Under the pieces are notes generated by a model, which saw nothing but the letters and a program-made list of their open reading frames with translations, was not told the origin of the DNA and searched no databases. From Hyphomicrobiales bacterium (GTDB lineage Bacteria; Pseudomonadota; Alphaproteobacteria; Rhizobiales; Afifellaceae), in the NCBI GenBank assembly GCA_013812985.1, contig JACCSN010000673.1, positions 1-6,674 on the forward strand: a stretch of 6,674 bases of DNA, read 5' to 3'. Below are positions 1-5,980 of the stretch, piece by piece. Position 1 is the stretch's first letter, and each line of letters begins with the position of its first letter. A program made the translations under genes and the position numbers.

Positions 1-2
1 GC

Positions 3-1091
3 ATCCGCCGCATCGGCGTTGCCACGCAGTACAAGGCACACAGCCTCATCCGTCATCTGCAGCGCGGCTGGAACTTCTTCCGGCCGGAGCGAAACGAGAG
101 TTTTGATATCCTTCCCGCCAGCCAGCGTGTCTCGGAAGACATGTGGTACGCCGGCACCGCCGATGCGGTCTACCAGAACATCGACATCATCGAGAGCAAC
201 GAGCCCGAGCTCATCGTCATCCTGGCCGGCGACCACGTCTACAAGATGGATTACGAGCTGATGTTGCGGCAGCACGTGGACGAGGGGGCCGACGTCACGG
301 TTGGCTGTCTGGAGGTTCCCCGCATGGAGGCTGTCGGCTTCGGCGTCATGGCGGTCGACGAGGCGGGCCGCATCGTCTCGTTCCTGGAGAAGCCCAAGGA
401 CCCGCCGGCCATGCCGGGCAACCCGGATGTCGCGCTGGCCAGCATGGGCATCTATGTCTTCAACACCCGGTTCCTGTTCGAGCAGCTGCGGCGCGACGCG
501 GCCGATCCGAAATCGAGCCGCGACTTCGGCAAGGACATCATCCCCTATCTGGTGCGGAACGGCAAAGCCGTCGCGCACAGCTTCACGCGCTCCTGCGTGC
601 GCTCCAGCTCCGAGTCGGGAGCCTACTGGCGCGATGTCGGCACGATTGACGCCTATTGGGAAGCCAATATCGATCTCGCCGACCCGGTTCCCGAGCTCGA
701 CCTCTATGATCGCGACTGGCCGATCTGGACCTATGGTGAGATCACCCCTCCGGCCAAGTTCGTCCATGACGAGGTGGGCCGGCGCGGCGAGGCGGTGAGC
801 TCGCTTGTGTCCGGCGGCTGCATCGTCTCCGGCGCCGCGCTCTGCCGCACGCTGCTCTGCACCGGGGTGCACGTGCATTCCTATGCCAAGATCAACAATT
901 CGGTGATCCTGCCGCGCGTCGATGTCGGCCGCGGCGCCCGGCTGTCCAATGTCGTCGTCGATGCCGATGTGCACATCCCTGCCGGCCTCGTCATCGGCGA
1001 GGATCATGACCGCGACGCGCAGCGCTTCCGGCGCTCCGAACGCGGCATCTGCCTCGTCACGCAGCCCATGATCGACCGGCTCGCCTCTTGA
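3..1091 (+). CDS. glgC: Glucose-1-phosphate adenylyltransferase (ADP-glucose pyrophosphorylase), 5'-truncated by window edge
   Basis: Makes ADP-glucose and pyrophosphate from ATP and glucose 1-phosphate, the committed and allosterically controlled step of bacterial glycogen synthesis in the cytoplasm. The frame is open from base 3 and gives 362 residues. By alignment from memory with the 431-residue E. coli enzyme, the first visible residue ([15 protein letters not shown]) matches about residue 66, so the N-terminal GGRGTRL nucleotide loop lies outside. Visible motifs are [14 protein letters not shown] (visible residue D77, equal to E. coli catalytic D142), FLEKP (K130, equal to K195 for glucose 1-phosphate), SMGIYVF, FGKD and YWRDVGT. 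The C-terminal third is the left-handed beta-helix region (SLVSGG onward). The ATG at 141 is internal and not the start. glgA follows after 22 bp, so the two are probably co-transcribed. Agrobacterium enzymes of this type respond to fructose 6-phosphate and pyruvate; the effector sites cannot be judged here. Confidence 0.97.
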   Translation: MRRIGVATQYKAHSLIRHLQRGWNFFRPERNESFDILPASQRVSEDMWYAGTADAVYQNIDIIESNEPELIVILAGDHVYKMDYELMLRQHVDEGADVTVGCLEVPRMEAVGFGVMAVDEAGRIVSFLEKPKDPPAMPGNPDVALASMGIYVFNTRFLFEQLRRDAADPKSSRDFGKDIIPYLVRNGKAVAHSFTRSCVRSSSESGAYWRDVGTIDAYWEANIDLADPVPELDLYDRDWPIWTYGEITPPAKFVHDEVGRRGEAVSSLVSGGCIVSGAALCRTLLCTGVHVHSYAKINNSVILPRVDVGRGARLSNVVVDADVHIPAGLVIGEDHDRDAQRFRRSERGICLVTQPMIDRLAS

Positions 1092-1113
1092 ACCGCTGGA
1101 TGGCGGCGCTTTG

Positions 1114-2640
1114 ATGCAGGTCCTTTCCGTCGTCTCCGAAATCTATCCGCTCATCAAGACCGGCGGCCTCGCGGATGTCGCCGGCGCGCTGCCGGCCGCT
1201 CTCGCCCGCCATGGCGTGGAGATGCGCTCGCTCGTTCCGGGCTACCCGGCCGTGCTCGACGCGCTGGAGGGGTCGAAAAGCGTACACGACATCGCTGCCC
1301 TGTCCGGCGGGCCGGCGCGGATTCTCCACGGGAGGGCGGCCGGGCTCGACCTCTACGCGCTCGACGCGCCGCATCTCTACCGGCGGCCGGGCAATCCTTA
1401 TGTGGAAGCGACCGGGCAGGATTGGCCGGACAACGCCGAGCGCTTCGCCGCCCTGTGTCAGGCCGCTGCTCGCCTCGGCGGAGGCGCGGCGGCCGGCTTC
1501 TCGCCGAAGGTTGTTCACGCCCATGATTGGCAGGCCGGGCTCGCGCCCGCTTATTTGCATTACGCAGCCCAGGACGCGCCGGAGGCTTCGCGGCCCGGCG
1601 CCGTGATGACCGTGCACAACCTGGCTTTCCAGGGCCGCTTCCCGGCGCATCTTCTCGGCCGCCTTGGCCTTCCCGCTTCGGCGTTCACGATCGAAGGCGT
1701 CGAATATTTCGGCGGCATCGGCTTCCTGAAGGCGGGTCTGAGGCTTGCCGATCGCATCACCACGGTGTCGCCAACCTATGCGGCCGAGATCGCCACGCCG
1801 GACGGCGGCATGGGGCTGGCGGGGCTCTTGCAAACCCGCGCTTCGGTGCTCTCCGGCATCCTGAACGGCATCGACACGGACGTCTGGGACCCCGGCGCCG
1901 ATCCGCATCTGGCCGCGCGGTTCACCGCCGACCGTCCAGAGGGCCGCGACGCCAACAAGCGCGCGCTGCAGGACCGCTTTGGCCTCTCGCCGCGACCCGA
2001 GGCGCTGCTGTTCGGCGTGATCAGCCGGCTGTCCTGGCAGAAGGGCCTGGATCTGCTCCTCGGCGCGCTGCCGCGGCTCGTCGCCGAGGGCGCCGAGCTT
2101 GTCCTGCTCGGTTCCGGCGACCCGGCGCTGGAGCAGGGCTTTCTCGCCGCGGCCGCTGCGGCGCCCGGCCGGATCGGCGTCCAGATCGGCTATGACGAGG
2201 GGCTGGCGCACATGATCCAGGGCGGCGTCGATGCGCTCCTCGTCCCGTCGCGCTTCGAGCCCTGCGGCCTCACCCAGCTCTGCGCCTTGCGCTACGGCGC
2301 CGTGCCGGTCGTGGCGCGGGTCGGCGGGCTGAACGACACGATCGTCGACGCGAACGAAATGGCGCTCGCCGTCGGCGCCGCGACCGGCTTCCAGTTCGCC
2401 CCGGTCACCCGCGAGGCGCTGGAGCAGGCGATTCTCCGCGCGGCGGCGGCGTGGCGCGATCCCGGCGCGTGGCGGCAGCTGCAAAGGAATGGGATGCGGA
2501 CGGACGTGAGCTGGAGCCGGCCGGCCGGAAAATACGCGGCGCTCTATCGGGAGGTGGCGGAGGGACTGGGCAAGCGATCAGGCGAGAGGGATTTTATGGT
2601 GGGCGATGCAGGGATTGAACCTGCGACCCCTCCCGTGTGA
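1114..2640 (+). CDS. glgA: Glycogen synthase (ADP-glucose type, GT5), C-terminus running into an antisense tRNA gene
   Basis: Transfers glucose from ADP-glucose to the non-reducing end of an alpha-1,4-glucan, using the product of the upstream glgC. The start is ATG 1114 because [13 protein letters not shown] aligns directly with the E. coli N-terminus; a TTG lies one codon upstream and the ribosome site is weak (GGATGG at 1098-1103). Visible motifs are KTGGLADV (K15, ADP-glucose binding), HAHDW (135-139), [10 protein letters not shown] (R305, K310) and [11 protein letters not shown] (E382, C384), all offset by 5 from E. coli R300, K305, E377 and C379. The length is 508 residues against 477 in E. 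coli. The family's usual end is near YAALYREV. The extra tail is unlike the family, and its last 14 codons, [14 protein letters not shown], lie over the tRNA-Val gene on the other strand. Catalytic identity is certain; whether the natural stop was lost is inference. Confidence 0.96.
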   Translation: MQVLSVVSEIYPLIKTGGLADVAGALPAALARHGVEMRSLVPGYPAVLDALEGSKSVHDIAALSGGPARILHGRAAGLDLYALDAPHLYRRPGNPYVEATGQDWPDNAERFAALCQAAARLGGGAAAGFSPKVVHAHDWQAGLAPAYLHYAAQDAPEASRPGAVMTVHNLAFQGRFPAHLLGRLGLPASAFTIEGVEYFGGIGFLKAGLRLADRITTVSPTYAAEIATPDGGMGLAGLLQTRASVLSGILNGIDTDVWDPGADPHLAARFTADRPEGRDANKRALQDRFGLSPRPEALLFGVISRLSWQKGLDLLLGALPRLVAEGAELVLLGSGDPALEQGFLAAAAAAPGRIGVQIGYDEGLAHMIQGGVDALLVPSRFEPCGLTQLCALRYGAVPVVARVGGLNDTIVDANEMALAVGAATGFQFAPVTREALEQAILRAAAAWRDPGAWRQLQRNGMRTDVSWSRPAGKYAALYREVAEGLGKRSGERDFMVGDAGIEPATPPV

Positions 2641-2671
2641 AGGGAGTGCTCTCCCGCTGAGCTAATCGCCC
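2597..2671 (-). tRNA. tRNA-Val, anticodon CAC
   Basis: Decodes the valine codon GUG. Read on the minus strand from 2671, the cloverleaf is complete: acceptor GGGCGAT pairs perfectly with ATCGCCC; the D stem is GCTC/GAGC; the anticodon stem is CTCCC/GGGAG around loop TTCACAC; the variable loop is GGGTC; the T stem is GCAGG/CCTGC around TTCAATC; the discriminator is A. The anticodon CAC occupies 2637-2639 on the + strand. The 3' CCA is encoded (2597-2599), so the gene is 75 nt with it and 72 without. It lies 64 bp downstream of gph on the same strand and overlaps the 3' end of the convergent glgA frame by 44 nt. Confidence 0.97.
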
Positions 2672-2692
2672 GCGCTGCAAGCGCAGGCTGGT

Positions 2693-2721
2693 CTCATAAG
2701 TTGGAGTCCCTGCAAAATCAA
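2693..2721 (-). promoter_or_regulatory. Putative sigma-70-type promoter of tRNA-Val
   Basis: On the minus strand a -35-like TTGATT (2721-2716) is followed after exactly 17 nt by a -10-like TATGAG (2698-2693). Each matches the consensus at 4 of 6 bases. Transcription would start near 2686, about 15 nt before the tRNA 5' end, which is a usual leader length for a tRNA precursor. A small dyad, GCGCT-GCA-AGCGC (2672-2684), fills most of that leader. The tRNA could instead be read through from gph, since no terminator is visible between them. Confidence 0.5.
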
Positions 2722-2735
2722 GGCGCTCAGCGACG

Positions 2736-3470
2736 TCAAGAGACCGCGGCCAGCGGCTTGCGTTTCGCGGCCATGGCGCGCCGCGGCCGTTGCGCCCGCC
2801 CGGCGACCAGAGTTTCCGCCATTTCGGGTCGCAGCTCGTCGTAGCTGTCGAGGAGGAGATCGGGGCCGAGTTCGGCCATCGGAACCGGCGTGTAGCCGAA
2901 GCTGACGCCGATCACCGGCACGCCGGCGCTTCTCGCCGTGTCGAGGTCGGTGCGCGAATCGCCGACCATCAATGCCCGGTCCGGCACGGCGCGCGCCATG
3001 GCGATGGCGCCGAGGAGATGCGCCGGGTCGGGCTTGCGCGTGGCGAACGTGTCGCCGCCCGCCACCGCCTCGAAACGCTGGGCGACCCCGAGCTTTCGCA
3101 GCACCAGCCGCGACAGCGCCTCGATCTTGTTGGTGCAGACCGCGAAGCGCCAGCCGGCATTCTCGAAACGGTCGAGCAGATCGAGGAGGCCCGGATAGAG
3201 GCGCGTCTCCACGCAGATATTCGCTTCGTAGTAGTCGAGGAAATCCCGGTGCATGGCGTCGAGCTGCTGATCAGAAGCGGCGGCATTTTGGCGGTGAAGC
3301 GCGAATTCGATGAGATGGCGCGCGCCATGCCCGATGCCGTCGCGCAGGTCCGGATCGTGGTCGGCGGCGAAGCCGTGCCTGGGGAGGACCGTATTCAGCG
3401 TCGCCAGGAGGTCGGGAGCGCTGTCGACGAGGGTCCCGTCGAGATCGAAGACGAGGAGAGGAGCCGCCAT
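2736..3470 (-). CDS. gph: Phosphoglycolate phosphatase (HAD superfamily)
   Basis: Probably hydrolyses 2-phosphoglycolate to glycolate, clearing the product of DNA 3'-end repair or of Rubisco oxygenation. The protein has 244 residues, somewhat above the usual 220-235. HAD motif I is FDLDGTLVDS (D9 nucleophile, D11 acid/base), motif II is VCTNK (T113), motif III is K146 in RKPDP, and motif IV is GDSRTD (170-175). The alpha-helical C1 cap lies between motifs I and II. The last 20 residues form a basic tail beyond the HAD core. The frame is open to an ATG at 3632, but MAAPLLVFDLDGT at 3470 puts motif I at the normal distance from the N-terminus, and the 54 extra residues look non-coding. No good ribosome site precedes this ATG. 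The gene is divergent from the SH3b protein and upstream of tRNA-Val. Substrate assignment within Gph-like HADs is less certain than the fold. Confidence 0.9.
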   Translation of the reverse strand: MAAPLLVFDLDGTLVDSAPDLLATLNTVLPRHGFAADHDPDLRDGIGHGARHLIEFALHRQNAAASDQQLDAMHRDFLDYYEANICVETRLYPGLLDLLDRFENAGWRFAVCTNKIEALSRLVLRKLGVAQRFEAVAGGDTFATRKPDPAHLLGAIAMARAVPDRALMVGDSRTDLDTARSAGVPVIGVSFGYTPVPMAELGPDLLLDSYDELRPEMAETLVAGRAQRPRRAMAAKRKPLAAVS

Positions 3471-3477
3471 GCGCCCG

Positions 3478-3506
3478 AATAGGTACGTATTCGCGCCGCT
3501 TGGCAA
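3478..3506 (-). promoter_or_regulatory. Possible gph promoter giving a near-leaderless transcript
   Basis: On the minus strand TTGCCA (3506-3501, 5 of 6 to the -35 consensus) is followed after 17 nt by CCTATT (3483-3478), a poor -10. The predicted start of transcription falls at about 3470-3472, on or next to the gph ATG. This would fit the missing ribosome site, but the weak -10 makes it tentative. Confidence 0.25.
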
Positions 3507-3676
3507 TGGCGCCTGCGACCGTGGGGCGAAACTCTTGTGCGCTCGTCGAAACTTGGATCGCGGCGGCGGCTCGCAACGGCTTAGGATGCGCGCAAGGTTT
3601 GGGGTGAACCGAGACTGAACACACCGTTCCATCAGCGCTCAGCGGCGGTGCATCACCATCTGCATTCGAGAAGTTT

Positions 3677-3684
3677 AGGGGAGG
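3677..3684 (+). promoter_or_regulatory. Strong ribosome binding site that fixes the SH3b protein start
   Basis: AGGGGAGG ends 5 nt before the ATG at 3690. It decides for that ATG over the in-frame ATG at 3648, which has no such site and would put a histidine-rich extension in front of the signal peptide. Confidence 0.85.
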
Positions 3685-3689
3685 TCATC

Positions 3690-4205
3690 ATGTCTGTCTT
3701 GTTTCCGCGCGGCGCTCTGGCCGCGGTTTGTCTGTCCACGCTGATCGCGGTAATTTCCGCAGGCGCGGCGCACGCCGATCCGGTCGTCAGCGGGGAGGAG
3801 CACTGCGTCGTCAACGTCCGCGCCGACGATGTCCTCAACATGCGCGAGGAGCCAAGTTCGCAGGCGCCGGTTTCGGCGGCGAAGCGTTATGGCGATTGCG
3901 GCATCCTCGTCACCGGCGCCTGCGCCGGAAGCTGGTGCCCGGTCGAGGATGGTCATTCGCGGGGCTGGGTCAACCGGCGCTTCATCGCGATGGTCTCGCC
4001 GGCGCTCTATTGCGTGACGGGCGTGGCGGCGGGGGACACGCTGAATGTCCGCGCCTTCCCGTCGCCGCAGTCGCGCGTGCTGACCAGCCTCGACCGGCGT
4101 CAATGCGACATCGCCTTCCTGCCCTACGCGGTCGGAAGCTGGCAAAAAGTCCGCGTCGGCGGCTGGCAAGGCTGGGTGAACCGCTCCTATTTGAGCGGCG
4201 AATAA
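3690..4205 (+). CDS. Exported protein with two SH3b domains
   Basis: The function is not known. The protein has 171 residues. Residues 1-29 form a Sec signal peptide with R7, a hydrophobic core (about 8-25) and an AHA cleavage site before DPVV, so the mature protein should be periplasmic or secreted. Two bacterial SH3 repeats follow, about residues 39-99 and 108-168. Each has the typical LNMREEPS / LNVRAFPS strand (a small-molecule, peptide or glycan-binding fold) and ends in GWVNRRFI / GWVNRSYL. The duplication also shows in the DNA, where GGCTGGGT recurs at 3963 and 4171. The mature part has six cysteines (39, 70, 78, 83, 108, 139), an even number that suits disulfides in the periplasm. No catalytic domain is attached. 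SH3b domains in exported proteins often bind cell-wall material; that role is an inference here. The gene is divergent from gph and is probably a single transcription unit. Confidence 0.88.
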   Translation: MSVLFPRGALAAVCLSTLIAVISAGAAHADPVVSGEEHCVVNVRADDVLNMREEPSSQAPVSAAKRYGDCGILVTGACAGSWCPVEDGHSRGWVNRRFIAMVSPALYCVTGVAAGDTLNVRAFPSPQSRVLTSLDRRQCDIAFLPYAVGSWQKVRVGGWQGWVNRSYLSGE

Positions 4206-4399
4206 CGGCTGCAAACCCAGTCTTCCAGCAGAGCGGTCGGAAGTGCTGGGGGACTGGGCGGGCAGCCGGGAATGTCGAGGTCCAAGGGAGCACGGCGGAC
4301 ACACCGCCAGCAACAATGGTCGGCAAGCCGCGCCCGGTCGCCGACGTGGGCACGAACATCTGGGCACAGGCGATGCGGGAAAGGTCGGCGGGCATGCGA
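4206..4399. other. Convergent intergenic region between the SH3b and GFA genes
   Basis: Apart from the hairpin at 4216-4258 I see only a small dyad, GGCGG-ACACA-CCGCC (4294-4308), without a U-tract. The open frames across this stretch are continuations of shadows and show no recognisable protein. Confidence 0.5.
4216..4258 (+). terminator. Long hairpin after the SH3b gene, probable transcription or RNA-stability terminator
   Basis: Beginning 11 nt past the SH3b stop, CCCAGTCTTCCAGCA (4216-4230) pairs along its whole length with TGCTGGGGGACTGGG (4244-4258) around a 13-nt loop. Thirteen pairs are Watson-Crick and two are U-G wobbles when the + strand is transcribed. On the minus strand the same two positions become C-A mismatches, so the hairpin favours + strand RNA. 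No U-tract follows on the + strand; the minus-strand reading has only TTT. It may therefore be a 3'-end stabiliser or a U-less terminator. Confidence 0.6.
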
Positions 4400-4756
4400 T
4401 CAGAGGCTCCGCCCGTCCACGGACTGCGGCTTCAGCGCGGCGAGGTCGATGTCGTCCAGGCAGCGGACATTCACCGCCACCATCATGCCGGAGCCGTCGG
4501 GATGCTCGCCCTGGGCGAAAGCCTCGGTGCCGCAGACATCGCAGAAGCGGTGATGCACCGCGTGCTTGTGGAACAGGTATTCGGTCGTCCGCCCCTCCGC
4601 CTGCAACGTGAACCGCGAGGCCGGAATGAACGACCAGATGAAGCCGGCCTTGGCGCAGATCGAGCAATTGCACTGGATGGTCTGGTCGAGGTCGATGACA
4701 GCTTCGAAGCGGACCGCGCCGCAATGGCAGCCTCCGGTCCGTGTTTCCGCGCTCAT
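4400..4756 (-). CDS. GFA / Mss4-like (CENP-V type) zinc-binding protein
   Basis: A 118-residue member of the family named after glutathione-dependent formaldehyde-activating enzyme (Gfa). The fold is a small beta sandwich holding zinc through cysteines. The visible ligands are GGCHCGAVRF (C10, C12), CNCSIC (C29, C31, C34) and FCDVCGTE (C72, C75), in the family order and spacing. The later segment, PDGSGMMVAVNVRCLDDID, is also typical. The frame stays open to an ATG at 4852, but the ATG at 4756 has a good ribosome site and puts the first CxC at the usual place. It is divergent from the coiled-coil gene, with 94 bp between the starts. The enzyme activity of Gfa itself has been questioned, and many members have no known substrate, so I give only the family. 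No formaldehyde or glutathione gene lies nearby. Confidence 0.9.
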   Translation of the reverse strand: MSAETRTGGCHCGAVRFEAVIDLDQTIQCNCSICAKAGFIWSFIPASRFTLQAEGRTTEYLFHKHAVHHRFCDVCGTEAFAQGEHPDGSGMMVAVNVRCLDDIDLAALKPQSVDGRSL

Positions 4757-4761
4757 GCCAG

Positions 4762-4768
4762 TCCTCCC
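4762..4768 (-). promoter_or_regulatory. Ribosome binding site that fixes the GFA protein start
   Basis: Read on the minus strand, GGGAGGA lies 5 nt before the ATG at 4756. It supports this start over the open-frame ATG at 4852. Confidence 0.8.
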
Positions 4769-4835
4769 ATTTTCTTCGCGTTGACAGCCTGGGTGTCCAT
4801 CAGCCTCGAAATGCTGGCGCGGGGACGCGCACGCA

Positions 4836-4844
4836 TGACATAAT
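4836..4844 (+). promoter_or_regulatory. Possible extended -10 promoter for the coiled-coil gene
   Basis: TGA (4836-4838) followed directly by CATAAT (4839-4844) fits the extended -10 pattern TGnTATAAT with one mismatch in the hexamer. The bases 17-19 nt upstream are GC-rich and give no -35. The expected start of transcription is at about 4850-4852, on the ATG at 4851. The nearest ideal -35, TTGACA at 4781-4786, is too far away to pair with it. Confidence 0.4.
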
Positions 4845-4850
4845 GGCGGC

Positions 4851-5099
4851 ATGGCCGATATTGATCTCGACTTTCTCGCCCATCAGGTAAAGCGCGTTCT
4901 CGACGAGAACCGTGCGATCCGCGCCGAGATGCGCGAGCTTCGGGAAGGCAACGTCAATCTGGGCCGGCTCCTTGAGCATATCCGCGAGGATGTCATCATC
5001 GCCATGAAGACGGAGCTCGGTGGCCAGTTCGCCAGCTTCGAAGCGCGTTTGGAGGCGCGTGTCGCCGACGCCGTCGAGGAGGGGCTGAGACGGGGCTGA
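4851..5099 (+). CDS. Small conserved-looking coiled-coil protein, function unknown
   Basis: The protein has 82 residues and is almost wholly helical by appearance. It opens MADIDLDFLAHQVKRVLDEN, then heptad-like stretches (IRAEMRELREGNVNLGRLLEHIRED and FEARLEARVADAVEEGLRR) suggest a coiled coil, so an oligomer or adaptor is likely. It has no signal peptide, membrane segment, cysteine or known catalytic motif. From memory, short Hyphomicrobiales proteins of unknown function begin in the same way (D-(I/L)-D-(L/V)-DFLARQ), which supports a real gene. The ATG at 4851 is the only possible ATG start near this N-terminus, since an in-frame stop lies at 4836-4838. No ribosome site lies at proper spacing. 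It is convergent with the pyridoxal kinase gene, with 23 bp between the stops and no visible terminator. Confidence 0.72.
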   Translation: MADIDLDFLAHQVKRVLDENRAIRAEMRELREGNVNLGRLLEHIREDVIIAMKTELGGQFASFEARLEARVADAVEEGLRRG

Positions 5100-5122
5100 C
5101 CGCGGGAGTAAGCGCGCGTGGC

Positions 5123-5980
5123 TCATCGCCGGCCGATCCGCCGGATGCTCACCGGCGCGCGCGGCTGGACGATGGCGTGCTGGAACTCGGGGATGAGCAG
5201 CTCGTCGGCGCCCGCCTTGGACGTTCCGGCGACGATCTCGAAGACGCTCGACACCGCCATTTCGGCCGCCTTCGGCCAGTCGTGGCCTTCCAGCCGGCGC
5301 GCGAGAAGGAGCGCTGAAAGCACGTCGCCCGTTCCATGAGCGCGGTTCGGCAATGCAGGGTGCTCCAGGAGCCACTCTCCACCGGGTTCAGTCAGCAAAT
5401 TGCCGATATGCCCACGCATCAGTCCGGGAGCGGAGGTGGCGATCACGACCGGCGGCGGGAGGCCGCGAGCGAGCGCGGCCAGATCCGGTTCGGCCGCGCC
5501 CTCGGCCCCGGCAAGCCAGGCGCATTCGAACGCGTTTGGGGTCGCGATGTCGGCGAGCGGAAGCAGGCGGTCGCGTACGGCGGCGGCCACCGGCTCCGGG
5601 ACGTAGAGGCGGCCGGCATCGCCGATCACCGGGTCGCAAAGGTAGAGCGCGTCGGGCCGCGCCGCCTTCACGGTCCGGACCAGGGCCGCGACGGCGTCCG
5701 CCTGTTCGGGCGAAGCCAGGAAGCCGGAAATGACGGCGGCGACGCCGGCCCCGCGATTATCCCGCAGCAAGAACTCAAGCTGCCTGGCGAAAAGCTGCCC
5801 GTCCGGAACGCTCTTGTCGGACGGCCCATGCCCGAGATGGAAGGGCAAGACGATGGTCGGAACAGCCCAGACCGTGAAGCCGAGCCGCTCCAGGGTGAAC
5901 ACGACGGCGCGATTGCCGACAGCGCCACGCAGCACATGGCTCGAAACCACGATGACCGCGCCGTCTACTTTTCCCACCAT
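5123..5980 (-). CDS. pdxY: Pyridoxal kinase, PdxY type (ribokinase-like fold)
   Basis: Phosphorylates pyridoxal, and possibly other B6 vitamers, with ATP, returning it to the cofactor pool as pyridoxal 5'-phosphate. The protein has 285 residues, matching PdxY (287 in E. coli). Visible motifs are SSHVLRGAVGNRA (13-25, the vitamer-site start, as SHVVYGHAGNSA in E. coli), VISGFLASPEQ (83-93), CDPVIGD (115-121), ATPNAFE (146-152) and GTGDVLSALLLARRLEG (216-232), the ribokinase anion hole with catalytic D219. The C-terminal helix, SSVFEIVAGTSKAGADEL, mirrors E. coli AAVYEIMVTTKAMQEYEL. The ATG shares its A with the stop of the upstream oxidoreductase (TGATG), and the ribosome site is weak, so translation probably depends on coupling. 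It could be a relative with a related substrate, but the whole-length match makes pyridoxal kinase the best call. Confidence 0.92.
   Translation of the reverse strand: MVGKVDGAVIVVSSHVLRGAVGNRAVVFTLERLGFTVWAVPTIVLPFHLGHGPSDKSVPDGQLFARQLEFLLRDNRGAGVAAVISGFLASPEQADAVAALVRTVKAARPDALYLCDPVIGDAGRLYVPEPVAAAVRDRLLPLADIATPNAFECAWLAGAEGAAEPDLAALARGLPPPVVIATSAPGLMRGHIGNLLTEPGGEWLLEHPALPNRAHGTGDVLSALLLARRLEGHDWPKAAEMAVSSVFEIVAGTSKAGADELLIPEFQHAIVQPRAPVSIRRIGRR

Noticed and set aside
1057..2484. 475-codon open frame on the minus strand opposite glgA
   Set aside because: It is rich in Arg, Ala and Gly with no recognisable motif and lies wholly antisense to a clear GlgA. It is the usual GC-rich shadow.
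3607..3630. EcfG-like general stress promoter (GGAAC-N16-GTT on the minus strand)
   Set aside because: The spacing is 1-2 nt shorter than the accepted GGAAC to GTT distance, and the site is about 137 nt from gph. Probably chance.
3471..3632. N-terminal extension of gph to the ATG at 3632
   Set aside because: It would put 54 basic, unstructured residues before HAD motif I. The ATG at 3470 gives the normal distance.
3675..4724. 349-codon minus-strand frame and a 371-codon + frame (3728-4843) across the SH3b and GFA genes
   Set aside because: Both are low-complexity Arg/Pro/Ala/Gly translations in other frames of genes with clear domains, signal peptide and ribosome sites.
4781..4786. Perfect -35 hexamer TTGACA upstream of the coiled-coil gene
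   Set aside because: No acceptable -10 lies 16-19 nt downstream (CCTCGA, CTCGAA, TCGAAA), and it is too far from CATAAT at 4839.
4896..4910. Perfect dyad GTTCTC-GAC-GAGAAC, resembling a LexA-type operator
   Set aside because: It lies inside coding sequence (VLDEN), and the alphaproteobacterial LexA box is a direct GTTC-N7-GTTC repeat, not this inverted form.
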